Shown here: piece after piece, positions 33,900 through 42,615 of the stretch
How the letters are laid out: every line of letters starts with the position of its first letter
Numbering within the stretch: position 1 is the stretch's first letter
From: Mycolicibacterium aubagnense
GTDB lineage: Bacteria > Actinomycetota > Actinomycetes > Mycobacteriales > Mycobacteriaceae
Direction of reading: 5' to 3'
DNA length: 64,000 nt
Assembly: GCF_010730955.1 (NCBI RefSeq)
Contig: NZ_AP022577.1
Coordinates: 4,836,001-4,900,000 of the forward strand
Made by a program: the position numbers and the translations under genes
The notes under the pieces: generated by a model
Database searches by the model: none
Told to the model about the DNA's origin: nothing
What the model saw: only the letters and a program-made list of their open reading frames with translations

Positions 33900-34910
33900 T
33901 CCGATGCGCCCGTCGAGGGACCACTGGGATACCTCGACGTATCGGCGCCGGGCGTCCCGCAGCGGAGGGTGCCGATTTTCGGTCAGCTCTTCGTGGGCCG
34001 CGAGTGTGCAGGGATCACGCCGGCGCGGCGGATGGTGGTCGATGATCCTCAGATTTCTCGCAACCATCTAGAGGTCCGCCTTGATGCCGAGACGACGCGG
34101 GCGTTTGTCATCGACACCAGCACAAACGGGACGCGGATCAACGGGATGCGGCTCGAGCGCGCGGTGCCCATGCCGATCAAGTCCGGCGACGTCATTTGTT
34201 TGGGCGATCTGACCCTGAGGTTCGATTCCGCCCGGTTTACCGGGTCGAGCTATGCCGACCCGGGCCTGACGCGTGCGCGGATCGACCTCACTCCGATGGT
34301 CATGGTGGTCGGGGACATCGTGAACTACTCCACCCTCTCGGAGGTCACCGACCCGGCGGTGATCGCGTCGGGCCTGAACGTGCTGTGGGGTGATCTCAGT
34401 GCCATCCTCCGCGCGCATCGCGGCACGCTGAACCACTACGCCGGGGACGCCCTGTATGCGGTGTGGGAGCCGAGCGCCGTGCCTGATGCGGTGGCGTTGG
34501 CGATCACGTTCGCGCTGGTCGCCAACGAGCGCGTCGGCGTCCTGGGCCCCGCGCTGCCGTTGCGCAATCCGGACGGATCACCGATCCAAATGGGTTGGGC
34601 GATCGTGCAGGGGGAAGCCGCGTTGTCCGCGATGACCCGCTCCGTCGAGGCGGTGATCGGCGATTCCACCAACGTCGCATTTCGGCTGTCGGGACTGGCC
34701 GGGCGCGACGGGCGCGCGGCGGTGATGGTGACGGCCGCAGTTCAACATGCGGTCCGCGACAGATTCGCTTGGGGCCCACCCGAGCAGCTTCTGCTCAAGG
34801 GGCGGCAGGGTTTGGAGACCGTTTATCCCGTCCTCGCGGCTGCCGCTGCGCAGCAACCGACACCCACAGATGGCGCCACGTCCCGTCGTACCGACCCATC
34901 CCCGCGATGA
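33897..34910 (+). CDS. FHA domain-class III nucleotidyl cyclase fusion
   Basis: 337 aa from GTG 33897. An FHA phosphothreonine-binding domain (about 20-105) is seen in LFVGRECAG, DDPQISRNHLEV, and STNGTRINGM. A class III adenylate/guanylate cyclase domain follows (about 135-315): first metal Asp in VVGDIVNYSTL, second in HYAGDALYAVW, and the transition-state pair in VIGDSTNVAFRLSGLAG (Asn and Arg present). The usual purine-specifying Lys three residues before the GD is replaced by His, so nucleotide choice (ATP or GTP) is unclear. The product is expected to bind the two CNB domains of the transporter two genes downstream. Stop overlaps the next ATG (ATGA). Confidence 0.85.
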   Translation: MSDAPVEGPLGYLDVSAPGVPQRRVPIFGQLFVGRECAGITPARRMVVDDPQISRNHLEVRLDAETTRAFVIDTSTNGTRINGMRLERAVPMPIKSGDVICLGDLTLRFDSARFTGSSYADPGLTRARIDLTPMVMVVGDIVNYSTLSEVTDPAVIASGLNVLWGDLSAILRAHRGTLNHYAGDALYAVWEPSAVPDAVALAITFALVANERVGVLGPALPLRNPDGSPIQMGWAIVQGEAALSAMTRSVEAVIGDSTNVAFRLSGLAGRDGRAAVMVTAAVQHAVRDRFAWGPPEQLLLKGRQGLETVYPVLAAAAAQQPTPTDGATSRRTDPSPR

Positions 34911-35851
34911 CCACGCCGGGCGGTGCAGCTGATACGACGGTGTTCAGCGCCGCCGGTCACCCGTTCACGTGGCTGCAGGTGATCGATGCTGCGCGGGTGC
35001 GGGGCCAGTGGCAGGCGCTCGAGCGCCGGGTCGCCGGGCTACTTGCTCGGGAGGCCGACCTCACAGCCACCGACTCACTGCCGACCGCGGATGCGACGAA
35101 AGCGGCCGCTACCGCTTGGCGATATCGGCACAGACTGCTCAGCGCCGATGAACTCGTGGAGTGGCTCGCCCGCTACGGCGTCACCGTGCCGGAATGGATG
35201 GCGGAGATGCGCCGCTCACTGACCGATCCCGCCGAGGGGCTCACGCAGGCGTCGGACAATGAACTCGACCGGGCCTGCTGGGTGCACGCAGTGTGCTCGG
35301 GCGTGCTGGCCGAATATGCGCGGACGCTGGCCGAAGAGGTCGCCGTGGCGCTGGCCGAACGGCCGGGCGCTACGCCGTGGGACGATCTGGCCGCGCTGCC
35401 GGGCGCCCGTGAGCGCTTCTGTACGGCCCAATTGCGTGAGCCGCTATTGGCTGCCGAGGTCCACACCAACAGGGTTGGGTGGACCAGCCTCGAACTACAG
35501 ATGCTGATCCACCCCGACGAGGCGGTGATGCGCGAAGCGGCGATGTGTATCTCTGTGGACGGGCGTGACCTGGGTGATGTCGCCGCAGATGCCGGCGCGG
35601 AGCTGCAGACGGTCTGCCTGCTGCTCGACGACGCCGACCCGGCGCTGCGCACCCGGCTGCTGGCGGCCGACCCTGGTGAGCTCGTCGGGCCGTTGTCCAC
35701 CGGAGCAGATCATTGCGTCGCGGTGGTCCTGAAACGGTGCACCCCAAGCCTGGACGATCCCGCGGTGCGCCGCCGCGCCGCAGCCACCGTGCTCCATCGC
35801 GCCCTGTCCGCTGAGGTCAACCGACATGTCCACTGGCATGAGCATCTCTGA
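34907..35851 (+). CDS. PpiC-like peptide maturation protein
   Basis: 314 aa; the ATG overlaps the cyclase stop. An N-terminal helical region (about 1-180) is like a SurA/trigger-factor-type substrate-binding head: ELVEWLARYGVTVPEWMAEMRRSL. The C-terminal part (about 215-310) has the parvulin-like pattern seen in the putative 'peptide maturation system' proteins: LQMLIHPDEAVMREAAMCISVDGRDLGDVA, then LLAADPGELVGPLSTGADHCVAVVLKRC, then ALSAEVNRHVHWHEHL. The known parvulin active-site residues cannot be traced with certainty, so it may bind rather than isomerise. In this operon it is expected to hold the two precursor peptides for export. Cytosolic, no signal peptide. Confidence 0.65.
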   Translation: MTTPGGAADTTVFSAAGHPFTWLQVIDAARVRGQWQALERRVAGLLAREADLTATDSLPTADATKAAATAWRYRHRLLSADELVEWLARYGVTVPEWMAEMRRSLTDPAEGLTQASDNELDRACWVHAVCSGVLAEYARTLAEEVAVALAERPGATPWDDLAALPGARERFCTAQLREPLLAAEVHTNRVGWTSLELQMLIHPDEAVMREAAMCISVDGRDLGDVAADAGAELQTVCLLLDDADPALRTRLLAADPGELVGPLSTGADHCVAVVLKRCTPSLDDPAVRRRAAATVLHRALSAEVNRHVHWHEHL

Positions 35852-38800
35852 GCCGCCGGCTCCTGGCGTACCGGGGGAGCGGCACCGCTTCGCGCTGCTC
35901 GAACTGATGCCCGCGGACGTGCGGCGCTTGGTGGAGGCCTCGTTCCATCGTGAGTCGTATTCGTTCGGCGAGGTGATCGTCGCCGAGGGCGACGCAGCGG
36001 ACGCCATGTACATGCTCGAGTCGGGCACCGCACGTGTCATCAAGACCGGCGATCAGGGTGAGGAGGTCCCGCTCAACGTGCTGCACGCCGGCGACGCGTT
36101 CGGCGAGCGGGCGTTGCTCGCACCCGGCGGCACCCGCACCGCGACCGTACGCGCGTCCGGCGCGGTGGTGGCGCTGCGGCTCGACAAGGCGGTGTTCGAC
36201 GCGCTGGTGTTCAGCGAGCCTGCCATCGCCCATTACCTCGACCTGCACGTGCGTCGCCACGAGCTGCGCGACTTCCTGCGCGCCTACACGGCCTTTTCGG
36301 GTCTTCCCGCCGAGGGCATGCGACTGCTGCTCGAGGGCCTGACACCGATGACTGTGCCCGCCGGGCACATCGTGATCCGCCAAGGCGACCCGCCCGGGCC
36401 GATGTACATCGTGCGCGCCGGCCGGCTGCGTGCGTACTTCGAAACCAACGCCGCGCGGGAACAGCGCGCCTACCTACGCCAGGGTGATTTCTTCGGCGAG
36501 GTGGCGCTGCTGCGCGGCTCCACGCGCACGGCAACCGTCGAGGCAGTGACCGACGCCGATTTATGGACGCTGCCCCCAGCGGTTTTCGTCCGCCTCTCCG
36601 CGGAGTTCCCGGCGTTCCGCAAGGAGATCGAGCAACGCATCTCGTCCTACGACTACCTGCGTACGGCGCGGGTGCCGCTCGATTTCGCCGAGGAGCTGTT
36701 ACCCGCACAAGCCGGACCCGACGCGCTGGCCGCGGACCAGACCCGCACCGCCACAGCTGAATTCCCGCAAGCCGACGTTCAAACCAACGGCGGCGACGAA
36801 CAGCTCGACGGGTCCATCAGTTCGCGGCGGCGCATCCGCCGATTTCCGTCTGTGTTGCAGGTCGACGAAATGGACTGCGGCGCAGCATCTCTGGCCAGTG
36901 TTTGCCACTACTACGGGCGCAACGTCTCAATCACCCGGGTGCGTGAAGCGGTCCATACCGCCATCGACGGTACGAGCCTGCTGGGTATCGCGCGGGGCGC
37001 AGAGGCGCTGGGGCTGGCGGCGCGCACCGCCAAGGTGTCCAAGACGCGCTTGGACGAGATGCCGCTGCCGGCCATCGTGCACTGGGATGCCAACCACTGG
37101 CTGGTCCTGTATGACGTTGGCGCGGAGCATGTTCGATTGGCCGACCCCGCCCGAGGCCGCCGCAAGGTCAAACGCTCGGAGTTCGAGTCGAAGTGGTCGG
37201 GCTTCGCAGCGTTCTTCACCCCGACCGACGCATTCGCGCAGACCCCGCAGGCGACCTCGCGCGTCGGCTGGCTGGTCGAGTTCTTCCGGCCGTATCGCCG
37301 CGTCTTGGTCTTGGCGCTCGTGCTGGCCCTGCTGGCCGCCGGTGCCGACATGCTCATCCCGGTGTTGAGCAAGTACATCGTCGACGGGGTGATCCAATAT
37401 CACGACGCAAGCCTGCTGACACTTCTGGTGGCGGGCATGTTCGGTGCGCTGGTGCTCAGCGTCGCGGTAACGCTGGCGCAGCGATACTTCCTCAGCCGCA
37501 TCGCGGTGCGCATCGATCGAGCGAGCCTGGACACGCTGTCGGAAAGACTGCTCGCCTTGCCGATGAGCTACTTCAACGCGCGCCGCACCGGGGACATCTC
37601 GCGGCGCCTGAACGGCTTGCGACAGGTGCGCACATTCATCGTCGAGCACGGAGTCGCGGGCCTGGCTTCGGCCGCCCAACTGCTCGTAGCGGTGATCATC
37701 ATGTTCGTCTACAGCTGGCGGCTCGCGCTGGTGTATCTGGCGACCGCTCCGCTGTACGGGGGGCTGATGTGGTTCTCCCGCAACCGTCTTCGCCCGGCGT
37801 TCGATGTGCTGGAGGAGTCGTGGGGTAAGTACCAGTCACGCCAGATCGATTCCATCAAAGGCATCGAGACGGTCAAGGCGATGGGCGCCGAAGAATCGCT
37901 TCGCCGGCTGCTGCTCGGGCAGTTCAACGGCCTTTCCTCACAGCTGTACCGGGCCGACCTGACGGTGATGACCTATCAGGCGCTCGTTCAAGTCGTCACG
38001 TTCCTGTCTCTGGTGCTGTTCTTGTGGATCGGCGCCCTGCAAGTCATGCGCGGCCACCTCACGATCGGCGAGCTGGTCTCCTTCAACGCCCTTGTGTTGC
38101 TGGCCAATGGTCCGGTCCTGGGCCTGCTGTGGCTGTGGGACCAGCTGCAGTATTCGACCATCCTTCTCGACCGACTCAACGACATCCTCGAACAAGAACC
38201 CGAGCAGGGCGAGGATCACTCGTCGCTGACACCGGTGCCGACGCTGTCAGGTCGAGTTCGGTTCGCGCGGGTGACATTCGAGTACCCCGGCCCAGCCACG
38301 ACGCCGATACTCGACGAGATCGACTTCGAGGTCGAACCGGGTACTCGGGTGGCCATCGTCGGGCGCAGCGGCTCCGGTAAGACCACACTGGTCAAATGCC
38401 TGTCCGGGCTGCTGTTGCCCACCGCCGGGACGATCCTGTTCGACGGGGCGGATCTGACTGGGCTGCATTTGCGCCAACTGCGCCGCCATATCGGGTTCGT
38501 ACTGCAGGACAACCACATGTTCGACGCGTCGATCGCCGAGAACATCGCGCTCGGCGACGAGGACGCGGACTCCGAGCGGATCATATGGGCGGCGCGGGTG
38601 GCCAATGCCGCCGAGTTCATCGAGCGCCTGCCGCTGGGCTACGAAACCAAGATCGGCGAGAGCGGGATGCTGCTGTCCGGTGGCCAGCGCCAGCGGATAG
38701 CGATCGCGCGGGCCGTCTACCCGCGGCCGCCGGTGCTGGTCTTCGATGAGGCCACCAGCGCACTGGACACCGAATCCGAGCGCGCGGTCAAAGAAAACCT

Positions 38801-38981
38801 CGACGAGCTCCTCGAAGGACGCACGTCCTTCGTGATCGCCCATCGGCTATCCACCGTCCGCGACGCCGACGTGATCCTGGTACTGGAGAAGGGCCGGCTG
38901 GTCGAGCGCGGTACGCACGACGAACTCATGGCCAGACAGGGTCTGTACTACTACCTGTGCAGTCAGCAACTGGCACTGTGA
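35826..38981 (+). CDS. Cyclic-nucleotide-gated C39 peptidase/ABC exporter (PCAT)
   Basis: 1051 aa from ATG 35826 (GAGG site 9 bases upstream), overlapping the previous gene by 26 bases. Two cyclic-nucleotide-binding domains come first, each with a phosphate-binding cassette: FGERALLAPGGTRTATV (Phe92) and FGEVALLRGSTRTATV (Phe223). A C39 peptidase follows (about 335-470) with Cys351 in MDCGAAS, His424 in ANHWLVLYD and Asp440 in LADPARG. Then six ABC transmembrane helices (about 485-760) and the ATPase: Walker A GRSGSGKTT, LSGGQRQR signature, Walker B VLVFDEATSALD, and AHRLST. It should cut double-glycine leaders and export the cores, with nucleotide binding as a switch. No HlyD-type partner is near, as expected for this envelope. 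Confidence 0.95.
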   Translation: MSTGMSISEPPAPGVPGERHRFALLELMPADVRRLVEASFHRESYSFGEVIVAEGDAADAMYMLESGTARVIKTGDQGEEVPLNVLHAGDAFGERALLAPGGTRTATVRASGAVVALRLDKAVFDALVFSEPAIAHYLDLHVRRHELRDFLRAYTAFSGLPAEGMRLLLEGLTPMTVPAGHIVIRQGDPPGPMYIVRAGRLRAYFETNAAREQRAYLRQGDFFGEVALLRGSTRTATVEAVTDADLWTLPPAVFVRLSAEFPAFRKEIEQRISSYDYLRTARVPLDFAEELLPAQAGPDALAADQTRTATAEFPQADVQTNGGDEQLDGSISSRRRIRRFPSVLQVDEMDCGAASLASVCHYYGRNVSITRVREAVHTAIDGTSLLGIARGAEALGLAARTAKVSKTRLDEMPLPAIVHWDANHWLVLYDVGAEHVRLADPARGRRKVKRSEFESKWSGFAAFFTPTDAFAQTPQATSRVGWLVEFFRPYRRVLVLALVLALLAAGADMLIPVLSKYIVDGVIQYHDASLLTLLVAGMFGALVLSVAVTLAQRYFLSRIAVRIDRASLDTLSERLLALPMSYFNARRTGDISRRLNGLRQVRTFIVEHGVAGLASAAQLLVAVIIMFVYSWRLALVYLATAPLYGGLMWFSRNRLRPAFDVLEESWGKYQSRQIDSIKGIETVKAMGAEESLRRLLLGQFNGLSSQLYRADLTVMTYQALVQVVTFLSLVLFLWIGALQVMRGHLTIGELVSFNALVLLANGPVLGLLWLWDQLQYSTILLDRLNDILEQEPEQGEDHSSLTPVPTLSGRVRFARVTFEYPGPATTPILDEIDFEVEPGTRVAIVGRSGSGKTTLVKCLSGLLLPTAGTILFDGADLTGLHLRQLRRHIGFVLQDNHMFDASIAENIALGDEDADSERIIWAARVANAAEFIERLPLGYETKIGESGMLLSGGQRQRIAIARAVYPRPPVLVFDEATSALDTESERAVKENLDELLEGRTSFVIAHRLSTVRDADVILVLEKGRLVERGTHDELMARQGLYYYLCSQQLAL

Positions 38982-39039
38982 CGCCGAGGCGGCACTTTTG
39001 TGGCTGGCAGGCGTGGCATTGGACCGACCTAGGCATGTC

Positions 39040-39059
39040 TGCTCGCCGGGCGGCGAGCA
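39040..39059 (+). terminator. Hairpin after exporter gene
   Basis: TGCTCGCC-GGGC-GGCGAGCA, an 8-bp stem with a tetraloop 58 bases after the exporter stop. The remaining gap to 39300 shows no gene. Confidence 0.6.
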
Positions 39060-39300
39060 CCTTCACGATTTCTTAATGGTGTGGGTGCGACGGTAGTCGC
39101 ATGCCGCAGAACTCGGACACACGACTGCCCGATGATTGCACAACCGGCGCACATGTTCTGCGACGCAGCACTTTTGGTCAGCATCTCGGCCAGACGGAGC
39201 CGTGGCCGGGCGGGCGAGTGCACGGCAGCACATCGACGGCTCGGAGTCCCCACGAGGCCGCGGTCCGACCTGTCGCCGGCCGGCGGAGAGGTATCAGGGC

Positions 39301-40650
39301 GTGACCGCAGCGCGGTTCAAGGAACTGTCCTTGATGCACGGCTGGGTCCCCGTGTTGCTGACGATGACGGCGCTGGTGGCCGTGATCGTCGCGGTCGGAT
39401 GGCGGACGCGCCGCTGGCGGACGGTGTGGGTTCCCGTGGCGATCGTCGTGGGCGTGGTCCTGGCAGCCGTCGCCCGCTGGTTTGTCAGTGCTGCAGGGAT
39501 CACGGGTGGTCCAGCTCCGCTCACGCTGTGGGTGTGGGTAGCCGTGCTCGGTGGCGCGTGCGTGGCGACAGTCGCTGGTTGGCGCACCAGCCGGTGGTGG
39601 AGACGTGGCGTTTCGTTGGTGGCGGTGCCGTTGTCGGCGGCGTGTGTGGCCGCGATGGTCAACGGCTGGGTCGGATACTTTCCGACCGTGGGCGCTGCAT
39701 GGACAGAGCTCATGTCCCGACCGCTGCCGGACCTGACCGATCGCGCCGGCCTCGCAGCCATGCAACTGAGCGGACACGTGCCCGCAAAGGGTGTCCTGAT
39801 CTCGGTCACCATCGATTCGGCGGCGTCACATTTCAAACATCGCAACGAGTTGGTTTACGCCCCGCCAGTGTGGTTCACCGCAACCCCGCCTCCGGCCCTA
39901 CCGGCGGTGATGATGATCGGCGGTGAATTCAACACACCCACGGACTGGATACGTGCCGGCGACGCGATCACCACCATCGACGCATTCGCCACACGGCATA
40001 ACGGTCAGGCGCCGGTGTTGGTGTTCGTGGACTCCGGTGGTGGATTCAACATCGACACAGAGTGCGTGAACGGTTCACGCGGCAATGCCGCCGACCACCT
40101 GACCAAAGACGTTATCCCCTTTGTGGAGTCCAGTTTTGGGGTCAGCAAGGACCCTTCCCGGTGGGCGGTCGTCGGATTCTCCGCCGGGGGCACCTGTGCG
40201 ATCGATTTGACTGTGATGCACCCCGAGCTTATCCATACCTTTGGCGACATTTCTGGCGATGCGAGCCCCAACGCGGGCACCACCGCGCAAACCATCGTTC
40301 GGCTGTTCGGTGGCAATGTGGCCGCGTGGCAAGCGTTCGATCCGCGCACCGTGATCACCAAACATGGTCACTACGAGAATATTTCAGGCGTATTCACCGT
40401 GTCAGGCGCCAGCCTGGACAACCAGAACAGGGCTGTCGGCGCGGACCCCGTCGAGCAAGGCACGGCCACCGGGCTTCGCGACCTCGCCACCGCCAACGGA
40501 ATCCACTGTGACATCGTCGCACTGACCGGCAGACATGACTGGCCCTACGCCGGCCGCGCCTTCGCATTGATCTTGCCGTGGCTGGCCGGCCAACTGGGTA
40601 TTCCGGCAGACGGTCGGCCTCCACACCCCGCTCCGGTCGGGGGTTCGTGA
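39301..40650 (+). CDS. Membrane-anchored esterase (Ag85-like alpha/beta hydrolase)
   Basis: 449 aa from GTG 39301 (GGAGAGG site); an ATG at 39334 is an alternative. Four transmembrane helices (about 15-120) precede an outward-facing alpha/beta-hydrolase domain (about 160-430). The nucleophile elbow GFSAGGTCA carries Ser, an Asp in FGDISGDASPN is seen, and the C-terminal TGRHDW offers the His. This layout matches mycobacterial esterases related to the antigen-85/mycolyltransferase fold, which act on envelope lipids. The natural ester is unknown. The next gene is a porin. Confidence 0.8.
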   Translation: MTAARFKELSLMHGWVPVLLTMTALVAVIVAVGWRTRRWRTVWVPVAIVVGVVLAAVARWFVSAAGITGGPAPLTLWVWVAVLGGACVATVAGWRTSRWWRRGVSLVAVPLSAACVAAMVNGWVGYFPTVGAAWTELMSRPLPDLTDRAGLAAMQLSGHVPAKGVLISVTIDSAASHFKHRNELVYAPPVWFTATPPPALPAVMMIGGEFNTPTDWIRAGDAITTIDAFATRHNGQAPVLVFVDSGGGFNIDTECVNGSRGNAADHLTKDVIPFVESSFGVSKDPSRWAVVGFSAGGTCAIDLTVMHPELIHTFGDISGDASPNAGTTAQTIVRLFGGNVAAWQAFDPRTVITKHGHYENISGVFTVSGASLDNQNRAVGADPVEQGTATGLRDLATANGIHCDIVALTGRHDWPYAGRAFALILPWLAGQLGIPADGRPPHPAPVGGS

Positions 40651-40790
40651 ATGCACTCCGGTGGTTCGGCCGGTCTGCGGGCCTTGCTCGGTCGGTTCAG
40701 CTGGCCGACCCGAGCGCGATACCTGGCGATACGCCTCCAATCGCGCCGACGAGACCGGCCCACCCACCCACCAGGAAGGCGGAACCTAAA

Positions 40791-41432
40791 GTGCGGGTAA
40801 GCATCCGAGGCATCCTCGCGGGTGCCGTTGGTACGGTACTGCTCGCACTGCAGGTCGCCGGCATTTCGCATGCCGGGCTGGACAACGAACTGAGCCTGGT
40901 CGATGGACATGACCGTACTTTGACTGTGCAGCAATGGGATACGTTCCTCAACGGCGTATCTTCCTTGGACCGCAACCGGCTGACCCGGGAGTGGTTTCAC
41001 TCCGGCACGGCCAACTACTCCTGCGAGGGTGCCGGGTGTGACGACTTCGCCGGAACCTTGGTGATGGGCTATCAGATCGGGTTTCCGTGGTCGCTGGGTG
41101 TGGGCATCAACTTCAGATACACCACACCGAACATCCTGCTCGATAAAGTCAACCCCGGGACGATGCGCGGTGCCAGTGCCGGCGGCATCATCACGCCGAA
41201 CCTGTTGCCGGGTGTGTCGATTTCCGCCAACTTGGGTAACGGCCCCGGCATCCAGGAAGTCGCGACCTTCTCGGTTCACGTCGCCGGTCCACATCGCACC
41301 GTGGCGGTATCCAACGCGCACGGCACTGTCACAGGCGCTGCCGGTGGCGTGCTGTTGCGTCCCTTCGCCCGTCTCATCTCTAAAACCGGCGACTCGGTCA
41401 CTACTTACGGCGAATCATGGAACATGAACTGA
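40791..41432 (+). CDS. mspA: MspA-family outer membrane porin
   Basis: 213 aa from GTG 40791 with an AGGAAGG site. A 28-residue signal peptide is followed by GLDNELSLVDGHDRTLTVQQ, matching mature MspA from residue 1. Porin hallmarks include GYQIGFPWSLGVGINF, ITPNLLPGVSISANLGNGPG and a C-terminal Asn ending in GESWNMN. MspA forms an octameric channel for small hydrophilic solutes in the mycobacterial outer membrane. Two features differ: the constriction segment reads D90-K91-V92-N93 where MspA has D90-D91-G92-D93, and two Cys (about 50 and 55) lie in a loop where MspA has none. Conductance and selectivity should differ. It is immediately followed by a decayed DUF1501 gene. Confidence 0.95.
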   Translation: MRVSIRGILAGAVGTVLLALQVAGISHAGLDNELSLVDGHDRTLTVQQWDTFLNGVSSLDRNRLTREWFHSGTANYSCEGAGCDDFAGTLVMGYQIGFPWSLGVGINFRYTTPNILLDKVNPGTMRGASAGGIITPNLLPGVSISANLGNGPGIQEVATFSVHVAGPHRTVAVSNAHGTVTGAAGGVLLRPFARLISKTGDSVTTYGESWNMN

Positions 41433-41434
41433 GG

Positions 41435-41914
41435 ACAGCCCGACGAGTGGCCGCGACCGCCGCCGCCCTTCGGTTCTCCGACGTCGTCGCGACCCTGCCG
41501 GCCGCGGCCGAGGATGGCTATCCCAACACCGATCTCGGTGCCCAGTTGCGGCTCGCGGCGCGCCTGCTCGCCGACGACAACCTCGGCCTGCGGATCGTGC
41601 ATGTGCCGATGGTCGCCGACTTCGACCGGGTGCTCGTCGCGACGTTCAGAGAGTTCGGCCGCCGGGTGTCCGACAATGGATCCTCGGGCTTGGACCGCGG
41701 CGCGGCGTCGACGGTGCTGCTGCTCGGCCCGACCAACCCGGGAATCTTCGGCGAACCGCCGTCGCTGACCCGGCTCGATGTCGACGACAACCTGCGAGCC
41801 ACGGTGAACATGACCGAGTTCTATGCGACGATCGCCGAGGGATGGTTCGGTGTCCCCGAGAACCTCGTACTGCCGGGTTCCCCGAAACCGATCGCCGGCG
41901 TGATCGCCTCGTGA
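41435..41914 (+). pseudogene. DUF1501 remnant
   Basis: The frame reads YPNTDLGAQLRLAARLLADD-LGLRIVHVPM then, without the expected FDTH segment, DFDRVLVATFREFGRRVSDNGSSGLDRGAASTVLLLGP, and ends WFGVPENLVLPGS. These blocks match the C-terminal third of DUF1501 proteins, but the first two thirds and an internal part are missing, and the usual DHG is DRG. Most likely a deleted pseudogene. An ATG at 41417 inside the porin gene would open the same frame. Confidence 0.6.
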
Positions 41915-41943
41915 GTGCGGCCGTAGCGCTACCGTGTGATCCC

Positions 41944-42615
41944 ATGCGGGTATTGGTGTGCGAGGACGACATCGAACTGGGCGTCCGGATCGCGGCCGGA
42001 CTGCGCTCGGCGGGTTTTGCGGTCGATGTCGCCCACGATCTCGCCGACGCGGACCTCAAAATCACGGTGAATCATTACGACTGCCTTGTCATGGACCGCG
42101 CGATGCCCGACGGCGACGGACTCGACCTGATCGCCGGCAAGCGCGCCCAGGGAGTGACCGTACCGGCACTGATGTTGACCGCGCTCGACGCGCTTGCCGA
42201 CCGCGTCGACGGTTTCGCCCACGGCGCCGACGACTATCTCGTCAAACCCTTTGCGCTGGCCGAACTTTCGGCTCGAGTGCAGGCGTTGTGCCGCCGTCGG
42301 GAACGACCGGCGCCGGCGCGGATCAATGTCGGCGATCTCATCGTCGACCTGCCGCGACGGCGCGTGTTGCGCGACGGGATTCTGCTGACCCTCACGCCCA
42401 AGGAATTCGCGGTGCTCGAAACGCTGGCGATTCGGGCGGGCAATGTGGTGAGCAGAACCGAACTGGTCGAGAGCTGCTGGGACGAGATGGCGGAGCCGGC
42501 ATCGAATGTGGTTGACGTCGTCATTGCCCAACTGCGCCGCAAACTCGGTTCGCCGTCGCTCATCGAGACGGTGCGCGGCGCCGGATTCCTGATGCCCGAG
42601 CAGACGCCGGTGTGA
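41944..42615 (+). CDS. OmpR-family response regulator
   Basis: 223 aa from ATG 41944. Receiver domain: acidic pair in VCEDD, phospho-acceptor Asp in MDRAMPDGDGLD (about residue 51), Thr in LTA, Lys in VKPF. A winged-helix output domain (about 125-218) includes LTPKEFAVLETLA and a C-terminal ETVRGAGFLMP. It binds DNA as a phosphorylated dimer. The stop overlaps the start of the histidine kinase gene (GTGA), so they form a two-component pair. The regulated genes are unknown; the truncated secreted gene behind the kinase may be a former target. Confidence 0.92.
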   Translation: MRVLVCEDDIELGVRIAAGLRSAGFAVDVAHDLADADLKITVNHYDCLVMDRAMPDGDGLDLIAGKRAQGVTVPALMLTALDALADRVDGFAHGADDYLVKPFALAELSARVQALCRRRERPAPARINVGDLIVDLPRRRVLRDGILLTLTPKEFAVLETLAIRAGNVVSRTELVESCWDEMAEPASNVVDVVIAQLRRKLGSPSLIETVRGAGFLMPEQTPV

